Assembly (NCBI RefSeq): GCF_002878395.1
Contig: NW_025892707.1
Span: 186,498 to 250,497, forward strand
DNA length: 64,000 nt
Direction: 5' to 3'
DNA from: Capsicum annuum
Lineage: Eukaryota > Streptophyta > Magnoliopsida > Solanales > Solanaceae
Below, piece after piece: positions 47,120-57,985 of this stretch. The notes below the pieces were generated by a model. The model was given only the letters and a program-made list of their open reading frames with translations, did no database searches and had not been told where the DNA came from. The position numbers were made by a program, and so were the translations under genes. Every line of letters begins with the position of its first letter. The first letter of the stretch is position 1.

Positions 47120-48971
47120 TGATAACGCTCAACTTACACTCTTGAATGGGTGCAAGTGATCGTTGTAAATATAATAACCTAACTTTGGAGTCGATATCAA
47201 ATCCACGAGGAACAATGTGACTGGCGATTAAACTAATTTGAAATTATTGTTAAAAGTTGAATTTAAACAAATGATAGGAAAAGATAAAATGGGGGTTTTA
47301 AATGGCTGAACAAAAGTTGATAAACACTTCGATTTAACAATGTTATGGGAAACCATAATTATGGTTACCAAGATGCTTAAACAGAGCGGGTTGTAAATCA
47401 CTTTAGAGTTCCAATTGACACTTCAATTTGCAGGAAGAGTTGAATCCTATTATTTACCCATTCATCTCTCGACCTGAGTAGGTAGTGCACCCCTTAATTC
47501 TCTCGAACTTAAAGGATGTGTTTGCTATTCAACTATATTCTCATGTAGACAAATCCGATTAAGGCATTTTCCATTAAACTAAAGATTAAAATCTTTCGAG
47601 TCCATGTAAACTCTTTATTTTCCCACATACACTTTCCTCTCAAACAAGTGATGTTGTTGGGATTACCTTTCAAGTTGCAACTAAGAGAATTCGTTACATT
47701 GCTCGACAAGCACTTTCCTCTCGAACAAGTGATTGTTTTATTGAAGTAACCTAACAACACCTTCATTACAGACAAGTGATGTTCTAGTGATGACTCTTCT
47801 AATTTACAGCCAAAAAAGGTCATTAAAGTGAAGAAAGGTTTATACAATATAAATTACTCACGGAACTTAAGTAGATTCACAACCCAAATTAGTTATTTAC
47901 ATCAAGGTTCCCATAACTCAAGTAAACAAAATCAGCTACTCATGATATAGAAATCAAAAACATATATTGAATTCATAATCAAAAGTAAGTAATAAATCAT
48001 ACCCAAAACAAATCTTCAAATGAAAGATGTTTACAAGAGTGTTGAAAACCCTAAATGAGAGGTTTATCTCATTTTCCGCCGCTTCTGAGCTTTCCCCAAG
48101 TCCAAGATTAAAGATACCCTAATTTTTTCAACATTTTTTATTTTATATCTGCTGAAAATCCCGCTTTGGATGTCCATCGCGACATGGTGACAAGCCCATC
48201 GACAATTCTCAATTTCCAGAATCTCAACGCGATTTCCCCGCGTTGCGGCGCCTTCTCAAAGTATACCACATCTTACACACTCCTGTGGGCCTCAAATTTG
48301 GACCTATTTTGAATCCAGTGTTATTTTCTATGACCAAATTGTACCGTTCACACGCTCGTAATGGCCCAATGCATTTCTGGTATCTAAATGGAGTCAGTTT
48401 TTGTATTTTGGTGTCGTTGAGTCATTCCGAGCCTTATTGAGTTGTTTCCACTTTATTTGAAGCTTTTATATCCTTAATATATCATCATGATACATTCACC
48501 AAGCAACCTAAATCATTAAAAACCACAAAGTAGAGCTCAAAACAATTCAACATCCAAGACGGTGAACTCAAAACACGAGCTAAGCATAGGCTAATTTCAC
48601 TTTGATCTTTAGCGCATTGTTTTGACTCTTTTCTTGATCCAATTGACCCTTGAACATTATAACTAAGTTTTTTCACATATAAATACATATAACAACCTTA
48701 ATAACTCATTAAAACACATCAAAGCTCAACACAATAGACTAGACAAACACCTAGCTCGAGCTAGTCACACTAGTTTTCTCGGTTGAACTCTAAATGTTCG
48801 AATTGAATCAAAACTCATATGGAAACACCATTAAGCATTGTAAACACATACTTGGACATATTAATGCACATTTATATCATTATAAATAGACATATCATAA
48901 GAATCATCCTTAAAACAAGGCTAAAAAGGCTAGAATAGTAATGCTAGAATGCATAAATACAATCAACATCA
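47120..48971 (-). mobile_element. 3' LTR of the TR-GAG-type element (1852 bp)
   Basis: Ends TGATAACGCTC ... CAACATCA. Contains a TATA-like element (ATATAAAATA on the minus strand, about 48145) and, upstream of it, a CpG-rich block (48165-48250: 'catcgcgacatgg', 'aacgcgatttccccgcgttgcggcgcc'). The same family occurs as the solo LTR at 24262-25754. Confidence 0.88.
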
Positions 48972-48990
48972 ACACCCCACACTTAAAACC
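48972..48990 (-). other. Polypurine tract of the TR-GAG-type element
   Basis: The minus strand reads TTTTAAGTGTGGGGTGT directly before the LTR start TGATGTTG. The 'taagtgtgggg' form is common at this place in Tat/Athila-like elements. A second copy of the phrase lies at 50475-50490. Confidence 0.7.
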
Positions 48991-50671
48991 TTGTTCATCC
49001 TCGAACAACTCTTCACTCTAAGTATCATGATCTGGGGAATACACTCTTATAATATATGCAAGACATTTAGCTAGTACTACAATAACTATATAAAATGCAA
49101 GTTTCTACACTAAGCATGTCACAAACATAATGGAGAGCTCATGACTCCTACTTCCAAAACATCCTAGCCTCAAGAATGGACTCCACAAGTAGCAAACTCA
49201 TGCACATAATTCAGTTAAACACATATAACAAATCACCCATATTCATCAAACATGTGCCCTCACAATAAGAGAGTTACCCATAAATACTCACAATAATAAA
49301 ATTTATAACAATGGGTACAAGAATCAAATTATGCTCACTCTGACAAAGAATTCACAAGGTTAAACATAATGAACCATAGGCTTGCCCTTAGTGTAATGCT
49401 CTACTAATATTCGAATGTAAAACTTAGGATCAAGTAGGTCTTTTCTGGATTGTAATGTAGGTTATGGGATGGGTAGGAACTATTTTGGCCAAGAATAGTG
49501 ATTATCCTCTCTAATCACTTCAATACACTACATTATACATTTAAAACAAATATTCAACAACCAAATTACACCAGAAATTTTTTTATTTACCCCATTCATT
49601 TTTGTTTTTGCCCAACTTTATTCAAGACATTAACAACAATTATGGTAGGAGTACTTCCCTTTTACATCACAAGTCAATTCTCAGCTCTTTTTTATACACC
49701 GGTTATTGTTACGCACCCCTAAAGTAGCCACCCTCAACTAAATCTATTCGCCTTGGTTGAGGTGCACATTGTCCTAAATAAACCAAGGGCAAAACAGGTT
49801 CATTGTAGCAAAAACTGGGAAACAAAAAAAACTGAAATTGCTTTCATATTTTATATAGCTCCTAAACATAACAATTTGGACACACAATGAACACTTCTTT
49901 AGAGCTTTACTTTCTCCTTCCTTCTTCATTTTCACAAACCTTTCTACTTAGTCCTTTATATTAAAGCACTTAGAAAATTTGGATCAAATTAAGGTTAATC
50001 AAGAAAGGGGATTAGGCTTCACATGAGGTTGCCAAAGAGAAGGCTAAAGGCTCAATAGGGTCAACTAAGATAATGCACAAGGGTAGGTAAAAAGAAAGTA
50101 TAAAACAAGGCTATCAAAGAAATGCCTATATCATCTCCTAAACCCACATTCTTTATTTTGCTTCACACGCACACCGAGCAAGTTCTAGACATCACATACA
50201 ACAAGGAATATACAAAATATCTTACACGCACATGGCACATGTTCAACTCAATAGGATCATCATAGACTCTCAGCCAAACAATAGCATAAATTCAAACTTA
50301 AGCCAACACTTACAAGAGTCACAAATATGAGCCTAAGAGTCTCAAAAATAGCATTTCACACAGTTCAACATGCTTTTACAAACAAACCCACTTACATGAT
50401 GTAATCAAAAATAGCACCAACAAGAATACCTCACTTATTCCAAACCTAAAAAAAATTAAGCCAAAATTTGAGAATTTCCCACCCCACACTTAAAAATCTA
50501 CTTTGTCCTCAAAGTGAATTTTTAAACGAAGCGATAGAAACACTCCCTGAGGCCTCTAGGCCTAGCTATATGCATCTTCACATAGAGGAGATCTTTGGAA
50601 CACCACACTTATTTTATGTCATGTTTCTTAGCGCAAGATTATGGTACTCAAACTTTCCATTAACCTGTGAC
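48991..50671 (-). other. Long noncoding 3' internal region of the TR-GAG-type element
   Basis: About 1.7 kb with no long frame. It contains the Tat/Athila-like stretch at 49365-49460 also seen at 28780-28910, and near 50475 a repeat of the 'ccccacacttaaaa ... tttgtcctcaaagtg' phrase that resembles a polypurine tract. The latter may mark an older element end inside this one. Confidence 0.45.
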
Positions 50672-51511
50672 TCAACCAAAAACAAAACTAGAAATAAAAA
50701 CTAAAGACTTAGAATAAAAAGGAAAAAATACCTTAGCTTGGGTTGCCTCCCAAGAAGCGCCTAATTTAGTGTCACGGCACGACTTAATCATGTTTTTCCT
50801 CCACCTTGAGGATATAAATTTCACTCCCAACTTAGCATCCAACTTTTTGCCTCGCTCATGAGGAGGTGGTACAAAGATTAAGAAGCTGAGTAATGGATGA
50901 TGCATGGTAAACAACTCGGTCTTAAAGTGAGGTGTGTTTTTATGTTGATTATCAAGTGTAAAATAAAGAATATAGGATTCTTGTTCCTCATCTTCACACT
51001 CTTCGACTATTCTAGATGATTCCACAGACAAGATATCATCTAAACATAATGTGGAAAAATGCTTCGAGTGAGGCCCAACTAATTCTACTTCAAAATTTAC
51101 ACTATCTACTACACACTCACTTTTATTCATCTTCTCAATGTCAGTCTCAAGATCAAGATGACAATCAAGTGGTTGCGATTCTTGAGTTTTCTTGTCAACA
51201 TGGCTAATGTCCTCTTCATATTCTTCTTTGTTTATCCACTGTAAACATGGTGAGAGTGGTAACTCCTTTAGCTCTGCCCACAACTGTTCTTGATTCTCTA
51301 AAATTTGTTTTATCAATTTTTCTACTTGAATCGTGGCAGCACACATATTTTTAGAATGATCACTTTGACCACAAGTTAAACACCAAGTTATAGTTCCATC
51401 TAAATATGGACAGTAAGCCTCATAATGTGGTCCCCCACAATAATCACAAGAATCGTCATCACTCCAAAAACCATCTATCCAGGTTGACATCTCAAAAAGG
51501 TTTGAGAACAA
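50672..51511 (-). CDS. Zinc-knuckle ORF (279 codons) of the TR-GAG-type element
   Basis: This is one of only a few long unbroken frames in the window. It begins 44 bases inside the 5' LTR junction, where Gag would start. Residues 22-34 (CDYCGGPHYEAYC) form a CX2CX3HX4C motif and residues 44-57 (CLTCGQSDHSKNMC) a canonical CX2CX4HX4C zinc knuckle; both would bind nucleic acid. Residues ~60-85 may form a helix (EKLIKQILENQEQLWAELKE). The middle is acidic (EEYEEDISHVDKKTQE, EECEDEEQE). No capsid core, protease motif or membrane segment is evident. The tail ('GASWEATQ') overlaps a DNA phrase, 'gggaggcaacccaa' type, that recurs in Tat/Athila 3' ends. Whether it is translated is unknown. Confidence 0.6.
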   Translation of the reverse strand: MFSNLFEMSTWIDGFWSDDDSCDYCGGPHYEAYCPYLDGTITWCLTCGQSDHSKNMCAATIQVEKLIKQILENQEQLWAELKELPLSPCLQWINKEEYEEDISHVDKKTQESQPLDCHLDLETDIEKMNKSECVVDSVNFEVELVGPHSKHFSTLCLDDILSVESSRIVEECEDEEQESYILYFTLDNQHKNTPHFKTELFTMHHPLLSFLIFVPPPHERGKKLDAKLGVKFISSRWRKNMIKSCRDTKLGASWEATQAKVFFPFYSKSLVFISSFVFG

Positions 51512-51552
51512 TAAAAATAAAAGAACAAAAAATAAACTTAAAAAATATTTAC

Positions 51553-53387
51553 ATGTTTGAATGGGTGTAAGCGATCGTTGTCAATATAATAATCCAACTT
51601 TGGAGTCGGGAGCAAATCCACGAGGAACAAAGTGATTGGCGATTAAACTAATTTAAAATTATAGGTACGAATTGAATTTAAACAAATGATAGGAAAAGAT
51701 AAAATGGGGGTTTTAAATTGTTGAACAAAAGTTGATAAACACTTCGATTTAACAATGTTATAGGAAACCAGAGTTATGGTTACCAAGATGCTTAAATAGA
51801 GCGGGTTGTAAATCACTTTAGAGTTCTAATTGACACTTTACTTTGCAAGAATAGTTAAATCCTATTATTTACCGATTCGTCTCTCGACCTCAGTAGGTAG
51901 TGCACCCCTTAATTCTCTCGAACTTAAAGGATGTGTTTGCTATTCAACTATGTTCTCATGTAGGCAAATCCGGTTAAGGCATTTTCCATCAAACTAAAGA
52001 TTAAAATCTTTCGAGTCCATGTAAACTCTTTATTTTCCCACATACACTTTCCTCTCAAACAAGTGATGTTGTTGGGCTTACCTTTCAAGTTTCAACTAAG
52101 AGAGATCGTTACATTGCTCGACAAGCACTTTCTTCTCGGATAAGTGATTGTTTCATTGAAGTAACCTAACAACACCTTCATTACAGACAAGTGATGTTCT
52201 AGTGCTGACTCTTCTAATTTGCAGCCAAGAAAGGTCATTAAAGTGAAGAAAGGTTTATACAATATCAATTACTCACAGAACTTAAGTAGATTCACAACCC
52301 AAATTAGTTATTTACATCAAGGTTCCCATAAATCAAGTAAATAAAATTAGCTACTCATGATATACAAATCAAAAACATATATTGAATTCATAATCAAAAA
52401 TAAGTAATAAATCATACCCAAAACAAATCTTCAAATGAAAGATGTTTACAAGAGTGTTAAGAACCCTAAATAAGAGGTCTATCTCATTTTTCGCCGCTTT
52501 TGAGCTTTCCCCAAGTCCAAGATTAAAGATACCCTAATTTTGTCAAAAAAAAATGTCTATTATATCTGCTGAAAATCCCACTTTGGATGGCCATCACGAT
52601 GCGGTGACAAGCCAATCGATAATTCTCAATTTCCAGAATCTCAACGCGATTTCACCACGCTGCGGCGCCTTCTCAAAGTATACCACATCTTACACACGCC
52701 TGTGGGCCTCAACATTGGACCTCTTCTAAATCCAGTGGCCTTTTCAAAAACCCAATTGGACTATTCATACGCCTGTAATGTCCCAATACATTTTAGGTAT
52801 CTAAATGGAGTCAGTTTTTGCATTTTGGTGTCATTGAGTCATTCCGAGCCTTATTGAGTTGTTTCCACTTGATTTGAAGCTTGTATATCCTTCATATATT
52901 ATCATGATCCATTAATAAATCATCCTAAATTATTAAACACCACAAAATAGAGCTCAAAACAATTCAACATCCAAGACGGTGAACTCAAAACACGAGCTAA
53001 GCATAGGCTAATTTCACTTTGATCTTTAGCGCATTGTTGACTCTTTTCTTGATCCAATTAACCCTTGAACATTATAAATAAGTTTTTTCACATATAAATA
53101 CATAATAAAAACCTTAATAACTCATTAAAGTACATCAGAGCACAACACAATAGACTAGAAAAACACCTAGCTCGAGCTAGTCACACTAGTTTTCTCGGTT
53201 GAACTCTAAATGTTCGAATTGAATCAAAACTCATATGGAAACACCATTAAGCATTGTAAACACATACTTGGACATATGAATGATCATTTATATCATTATA
53301 ATCACATATATCATAAGAATCATCCTCAAAACAAGGCTAAAAAGGTAAGAATAATAATGCTAGAATGCATAAATACACCCAACATCA
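51553..53387 (-). mobile_element. 5' LTR of the TR-GAG-type element, U5 end lost
   Basis: Matches the left LTR from 'ttgaatgggtg' (51560) to 'aacatca' (53387). The first ~25 bases found in the left copy (TGATAACGCTCAACTTACAC) are missing and replaced by 'aaaaaatatttacatg'. No primer binding site is visible in the following internal sequence. Confidence 0.8.
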
Positions 53388-53392
53388 TTAAG
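53388..53392. repeat. Target site duplication TTAAG, right copy
   Basis: Directly after the LTR end AACATCA at 53387; equals 47115-47119. Confidence 0.9.
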
Positions 53393-54340
53393 ACCTTAGA
53401 AATGATCCCATATCCCTTTATGAATCTTCTGTAATAACCAGTGAGGCATAATAATCCTCTAAGACCCTTGATGGTTGTTGGTTGAGGCTAATGTTTATCA
53501 GCAGAAACCTTTTAACCCTCCACGGCAACATCTTGTTCAAAGATAACATGTCCTAAGTAGTCAATTTATTTAACACCAAAAGCACACTTGCTTTTCTTCA
53601 CATACAGTTCCTGGGATCTTAACAACTTGTAAGCTTCTTGTAAATTTTGTAGATGAGCATCCTAACTCCCATTATATATTAAAATATCATCGAAGAATAA
53701 AAGGATGAATTTCCTAAGATAGGAGTGAAAACCCTAGTTCATCAAACTCTGAAATGTGGAAGGAGCATTAGTCAATCCGAATGGCATGACCAAGAACTCG
53801 TAGTGACCATGGTGTGTTTTGAAAGCTATTTTAGAAATGTCTTCTTCATGCATATTTATTTGATGGTATCTTGACCTGAGATCCAATTTGGAAAAAAATT
53901 TTGCACCATGCAGTTCATCAAGTAGTTCTTCTATCATTGGTATTGGAAACTTATCCTTGATGGTGTGATTATTCAGCTCCCTATAGTCCACACACATCCT
54001 CTATGTACCATTCTTTTTCTTCACCATCACAATAGGAGAAGAGTAGGGGCTAGTACTGTGTCTGATAACACCTGAAGAAGCAACTCCTCGACTATTTTTT
54101 CAATCTCATCTTTTTGTATCATAGGGTACCTATAGGGTGTGATGTTGACTGGAGGAGTACCTTCCTTCAAGACAATCCTATGTTCATGTGATCTGGTGGG
54201 AGGTAATCCTTGTGGAACCTCAAACACATCCTCAAACCCATTCAACACCTATTGTAGATCAGCTGGAATGTCTGATGGCTCATTCTTTACCTCAATAGAA
54301 AACAAACTAGTTGCATCACTATTGTTCTATCTTTCATGAC
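53393..54340 (-). pseudogene. Reverse transcriptase of the Reina-like Pol
   Basis: Read leftward: DVFEVPQGLPPTRSHEHRIV and TPPVNITPYRYPMIQKDEIE, a damaged stretch (54100-54000), [36 protein letters not shown] (motif A), [16 protein letters not shown], then LLFFDDILIY (motif C, about 53700; both Asp kept), and GYYRRFIKGYGIISKVL at 53393-53450. The gene then jumps to 47114. Stops at 53731, 54024 and elsewhere. Confidence 0.88.
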
Positions 54341-55090
54341 CCCCAAAGATATCATACATAATTCAGTTGGTTGAGCCAATAGTTTCTCTATTTTCCTACG
54401 CTGCACCAACTTCACAAATGGAGGTTGAAGACCTTTAAGTGATTTTTTTCCCATAACAGAAAACTCCATTTCTAGTTGTCTAAAGTTCCACACAACATCT
54501 CCCAAGGTTACCAACTATTTAATGCCGAGAACCATGTTGCAACACCCTATAGGAAGTATTAACATATCAGACTTAAACAACAGACCTTGCATCTTCCAAA
54601 TAAACTCCTTGCAGACATAGCTGCAATCTACTTTATTTCCATCGGCTACAGAAATAGTAAAAGGTCTAATACTGGATAAACAACATCCCAACCTCTTTGT
54701 TGTAGTGAGATCTAGGAACTTTGTGTACTTTCTGTGTCAATCAAAACCTGCACAGCCTTTCCATTCATGGAAGAAGTAACTCTCATGGTTTTGAAGTCAT
54801 AAACACCATTCAAGGTATATACAGACACACATGGAATAATAGACCCCTCCTTATCCGTAGAAAATCCTTATACAGACACACATGGAATGATAGACCCCTC
54901 CTTATCCGTAGGAAATCCTTGTGCCATTATAGCATACAATTCCACATTATTCATGACACCCTCATCTTCTTCCTTAACAGTCTCTAAAGGTTCCTCTACC
55001 TCCATGGAAAATAACTATCTTTTGTTCTTGCAAACATGATTAAAGCTGTATTTTTCATCACAGTTATAACAAAGACCTTTAGATCTCCTT
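54341..55090 (-). pseudogene. Zinc knuckle and protease of the Reina-like element
   Basis: The zinc knuckle reads CYNCDEKYSFNHVC (about 55060-55020), the CX2CX7HXC form seen in this clade. Near 54735 the protease active site reads VLIDTEST-stop, so the usual Gly after Asp-Thr/Ser is Glu. Farther on are KVDCSYVCKEF, MLILPIGCCNMVLGIK and LEMEFSVMGKKSLKGL. A 51-base direct duplication (54817-54868 and 54869-54919) repeats the peptide TDKEGSIIPCVSVYT in frame. Confidence 0.75.
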
Positions 55091-56076
55091 TCTTCCATAT
55101 CCTAGGGACTTAAAAACTTAGGTTTGGACCCTTTTAGATTTGGTACATTAGTGGTTTTTGGTTGAATTGCTTTGGAGAATTGGTGGGAACTAGAAGGTTG
55201 TGAAAAAACTGGTTGTTTGAAAGACATTTTTGGAGCAAAAAAGGTAGAATTAGGGATTTTTGTGGTCTGGTAGTTCAAGAAATTGGTTCGTTCTTGGATC
55301 CTTGCCAAACTGATGGCCTTCTGTAAGGACCCAGGTGCAAACATTTTAACTGGTAAACCAACTTCAGGTTTCAAGCCTCTTATGAAGAAACTAACTACAT
55401 ACTCATCAACTAGTTCAACCCTAGTTAAGAGTTTATCAAATTCATCAACATAGTCTTGTACAGAGGATACTTGTCGTAGATCCTTGAAATCTCCCATCGG
55501 ATCATCAAAGTGTTCTGTTCCAAACCTTGCATATAGGCAATTTAAACAATCACCCCAGGCTGGCCATTCCCTCGTAAGACTATTCTTCATGAATATTTGA
55601 TGCCATTGCAGTGCTTTCCCTTCTAATCTATATGAGGCCAATTTAACCCTTAAAATAGTTGGTGTTTCATCCACCTCAAAAAACTGCTCTGCCTTATAGA
55701 TCCAATCTTTCAACCCAGTTCCATCAAATTTGGGGAATTCAACATAGTAATTTCGAGTAGGCAATTAGTATTCCCCCTCTTGACCTACACCTTCCCTCAC
55801 ACCCCCAGGATATTGCTCCTCCACTTCAATTAGGGTTTCCCTATTCCTATAAGTCTACCCCATACAAGGTCCATTCTGTTGTTACCCTTGGCCAACTGCC
55901 ATTGTTATGATTAATTGCTTGATTTCTACCATTGCGTTTGCAACCTTCACATCAACAATATCACTCATCTTTGAAATAGAAGTTGCAATTCCCTCCATAG
56001 AACCTTTCAATGTATAGATCTCCTTACGCAACTCATATAAACGAGTATTATGATCACCCATAATGTCCCAATTCAA
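55091..56076 (-). pseudogene. Gag of the Reina-like element
   Basis: Starts at ATG 56076, about 10 bases after the primer binding site region. The N-terminus is a likely coiled coil (MNWDIMGDHNTRLYELRKEI). Three stops (TAA, TAG, TAA) lie between 55881 and 55764 in the same frame, then 220 open codons (55764-55102) give the capsid: FPKFDGTGLKDWIYKAEQFF, LEGKALQWHQIFM, YARFGTEHFDDPMGDFKDL, SVQDYVDEFDKLLTRV and FIRGLKPEVGLPVKMF. This is the classic retrotransposon Gag core. Without the stops the protein would be about 330 residues to this point. Confidence 0.85.
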
Positions 56077-56084
56077 AGAAATGA

Positions 56085-56100
56085 GCTATCTCGGATACCA
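56085..56100 (-). other. Primer binding site of the Reina-like element
   Basis: The minus strand reads TGGTATCCGAGATAGC, one base after the LTR end at 56102. It resembles the TGGTATCAGAGC site complementary to initiator methionine tRNA, typical of chromoviruses. Confidence 0.8.
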
Positions 56101-56101
56101 A

Positions 56102-56482
56102 TGATATAACCCCAATTTATTGGGGAAGTGTAAAGAGAAAAAAAAGTCTTCTAAGGAATAATTCTTGAATAAACACCTTCAAGAGAGGAACAAAGAAAGT
56201 TTACTTTACTTGACTTTCAATTCTCCCAAAAAGTTTCGTTAATCTCCACAATTACAAGATAATATAGGCACTGAATCTCTATTGAGAAATTGGCGGGAAA
56301 AATCTGTTATGAATCTGTTATAACTATTTCTTAAAATAGTGGAAACAGTGCACACTTAACAGTTGTAACAGAATTCTACTAGAAGCTTCTTATTTTGTCG
56401 CCTAGTTCCAACTAAACTAATTGAACTGAAATATATTTAATAAAATGCTAAAACAAAAAACTATTTAAATTGGAACATAATA
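56102..56482 (-). mobile_element. 5' LTR of the Reina-like element (381 bp)
   Basis: Ends TGATATAACC ... GAACATAATA (the terminal C has become T). About 94% identical by eye to 44762-45144. It contains CCTATATTATCTTG, a candidate TATA element, on the minus strand. Confidence 0.88.
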
Positions 56483-56487
56483 GCGAA
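56483..56487. repeat. Target site duplication GCGAA, right copy
   Basis: Abuts the right LTR; pairs with GGGAA at 44757-44761. The LINE sequence resumes directly after it. Confidence 0.7.
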
Positions 56488-57985
56488 GGTCTCCAGATCT
56501 ATGATCAATAAAGAAAAAAGTTTTTACTTTTTATATCATAAAGAACCAAATTATATCAATCAAAAGGCTTAGAAATAACAAGTTTTCTAAGAGGCCAATT
56601 GCTAGTTTTATATTTGGGATACCCCATTTCAGGCAAGGAAGAGAAAATCCTTCTACTCAAATATCATAATGAAGGTTAGGATTTGGCTTCAAGCTTGGAA
56701 GGGTAAACTTTTATCCTTTGAAGTAAAGACAGTTTTGATTAATAGTGTTTTACAAAGCATTTATATAAACCTAATACTAGTTTTTTATACACCAAAATAA
56801 GTTCTTCATGAATTGACAAGTTCTTTACTAGATTCTTTGTAATCAATCACAAAGAAGATGGTAGAAGCAAATATTGTGTTTCGTAGGCCAACATGTGTTT
56901 GCCCAAAATGAGGCAAAATTAGGGTTCAATCTCTGTTTGATTCTTTCAAATATTTATTTTCTAAACTATGGTGGAGGTTTAAGACTATCAATAACTTATG
57001 GTCCAATTATATGTGGACAAATATTGCAAGAAATAAATTCCTAAAGTGGAAGAATGGAATGGAGGATCTCAATTATGAAAATTAATATTAGAGGCTAGGG
57101 AGAATATTGATCAAAAGATTTAGTGGTAAACTAGATGTGCTACTATCTGCTTTGATAGCTATAGAATGTTGGCTGCTCTTTATTATGTTTTACCTCCTTC
57201 TATGGTCATTCATAGATCTAGAGTGGACCTTAGTGAATTGATGAGTCATGGAAAATAGAATGAAGAAAAATTGCAAGAATTGTTGCCTGGGGACATTATA
57301 GAACATGTTCTATAGGAAATACCCATCATATATCATACAAATGAATGGGACAAACTTTGATTGATGTTGAATAATTCAGGAAAATTTATAGCTAAAAGTT
57401 TTTGGAAGATCTGAGAAACATAGGGTACTACAAACAACACTATCAAATGTATGGATTACGGAGTGCCTTTTAAAATATCCTTCTTTTTTATGGAGACTAT
57501 GGAACAATATTACCCATTGATAAACTATATTCCAGAATGGGTTTTACTATAGTCTCTAAATGTAATTGGTGTATAAGATAGTTTGAGGAGATAATTAATC
57601 ATTTATTCATAACATGCTTACTTGCAGCCAGAGTAAGAAGAGAATATAAAACAATCATAGGGATTTAGGGGCCTTTCTTACATGTATACCAGACCATAAA
57701 TGATTAACTATAGATTTCTTAAACAAGCTTAAGCCTATTCTCAAGGCAATCCCATCTTTCATCATATGTAAAATTTGGAAGAGAAGGAACAATATTATGC
57801 ATGGGTTTTATAATTCACTTTCATAAATTATGCATGAAATTAGTTTGAATATGTACCTACAAGCAACGCAAGAATATCTACCCTTGGATTCAACATTTTC
57901 CTAAACAATGGCCATTACAGATTCAAATTCTAGTAAGTTATACTCCTCAGATGAACTATAAGGTGGTTCAATAGAGGAAACCTGC
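56483..57985 (+). pseudogene. L1-type LINE, part 3: end of reverse transcriptase and zf-RVT region
   Basis: Continues the LINE after the Reina-like element: VSRSMINKEKSFYFL, DTPFQARKRKSFYSNIIMKV, LQAWKGKLLSFEVKTVLINS (56700-56760), then FLWRLWN (57490) and VSKCNWCIR-x-FEEIINHLF (57560-57610). This order matches the thumb and the zf-RVT zinc-finger-like domain at the C-terminus of plant L1 LINEs. The reading frame has many stops. It ends at 57985 where another LTR begins, so the poly(A) end is not visible. Confidence 0.78.

Larger units (their letters stand above)
47120..53387 (-). mobile_element. Non-autonomous LTR element of TR-GAG type (6268 bp)
   Basis: Two near-identical LTRs, a perfect TTAAG duplication, and an inside of about 2.58 kb with one long frame (51511-50672) and no protease, reverse transcriptase, RNase H or integrase. 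It runs leftward: a polypurine tract lies next to the left LTR. It is inserted in the Pol of the Reina-like element. It matches the general form of 'terminal repeat retrotransposons with a GAG domain', which depend on proteins made by other elements. Confidence 0.85.
44762..56482 (-). mobile_element. Reina-like chromovirus (whole element, nested)
   Basis: A leftward Ty3/gypsy element with 383 and 381 bp LTRs, primer binding site, Gag, Pol and a C-terminal chromodomain-like sequence. The target duplication is GGGAA (44757-44761) against GCGAA (56483-56487), one mismatch. The LINE frame continues across when it is removed. A second element (47120-53387) sits inside its Pol, between reverse transcriptase and RNase H. 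By eye the LTRs differ at about 23 positions over 380, roughly 6%, mostly transitions. Confidence 0.85.

Noticed and set aside
50672..51511. Reading the 279-codon frame as a host gene
   Set aside because: It is enclosed by two matching LTRs with a perfect target duplication, and lies where Gag would be.
52440..52540. Telomere-like ccctaaa words
   Set aside because: Only isolated single copies in LTRs; no tandem run.
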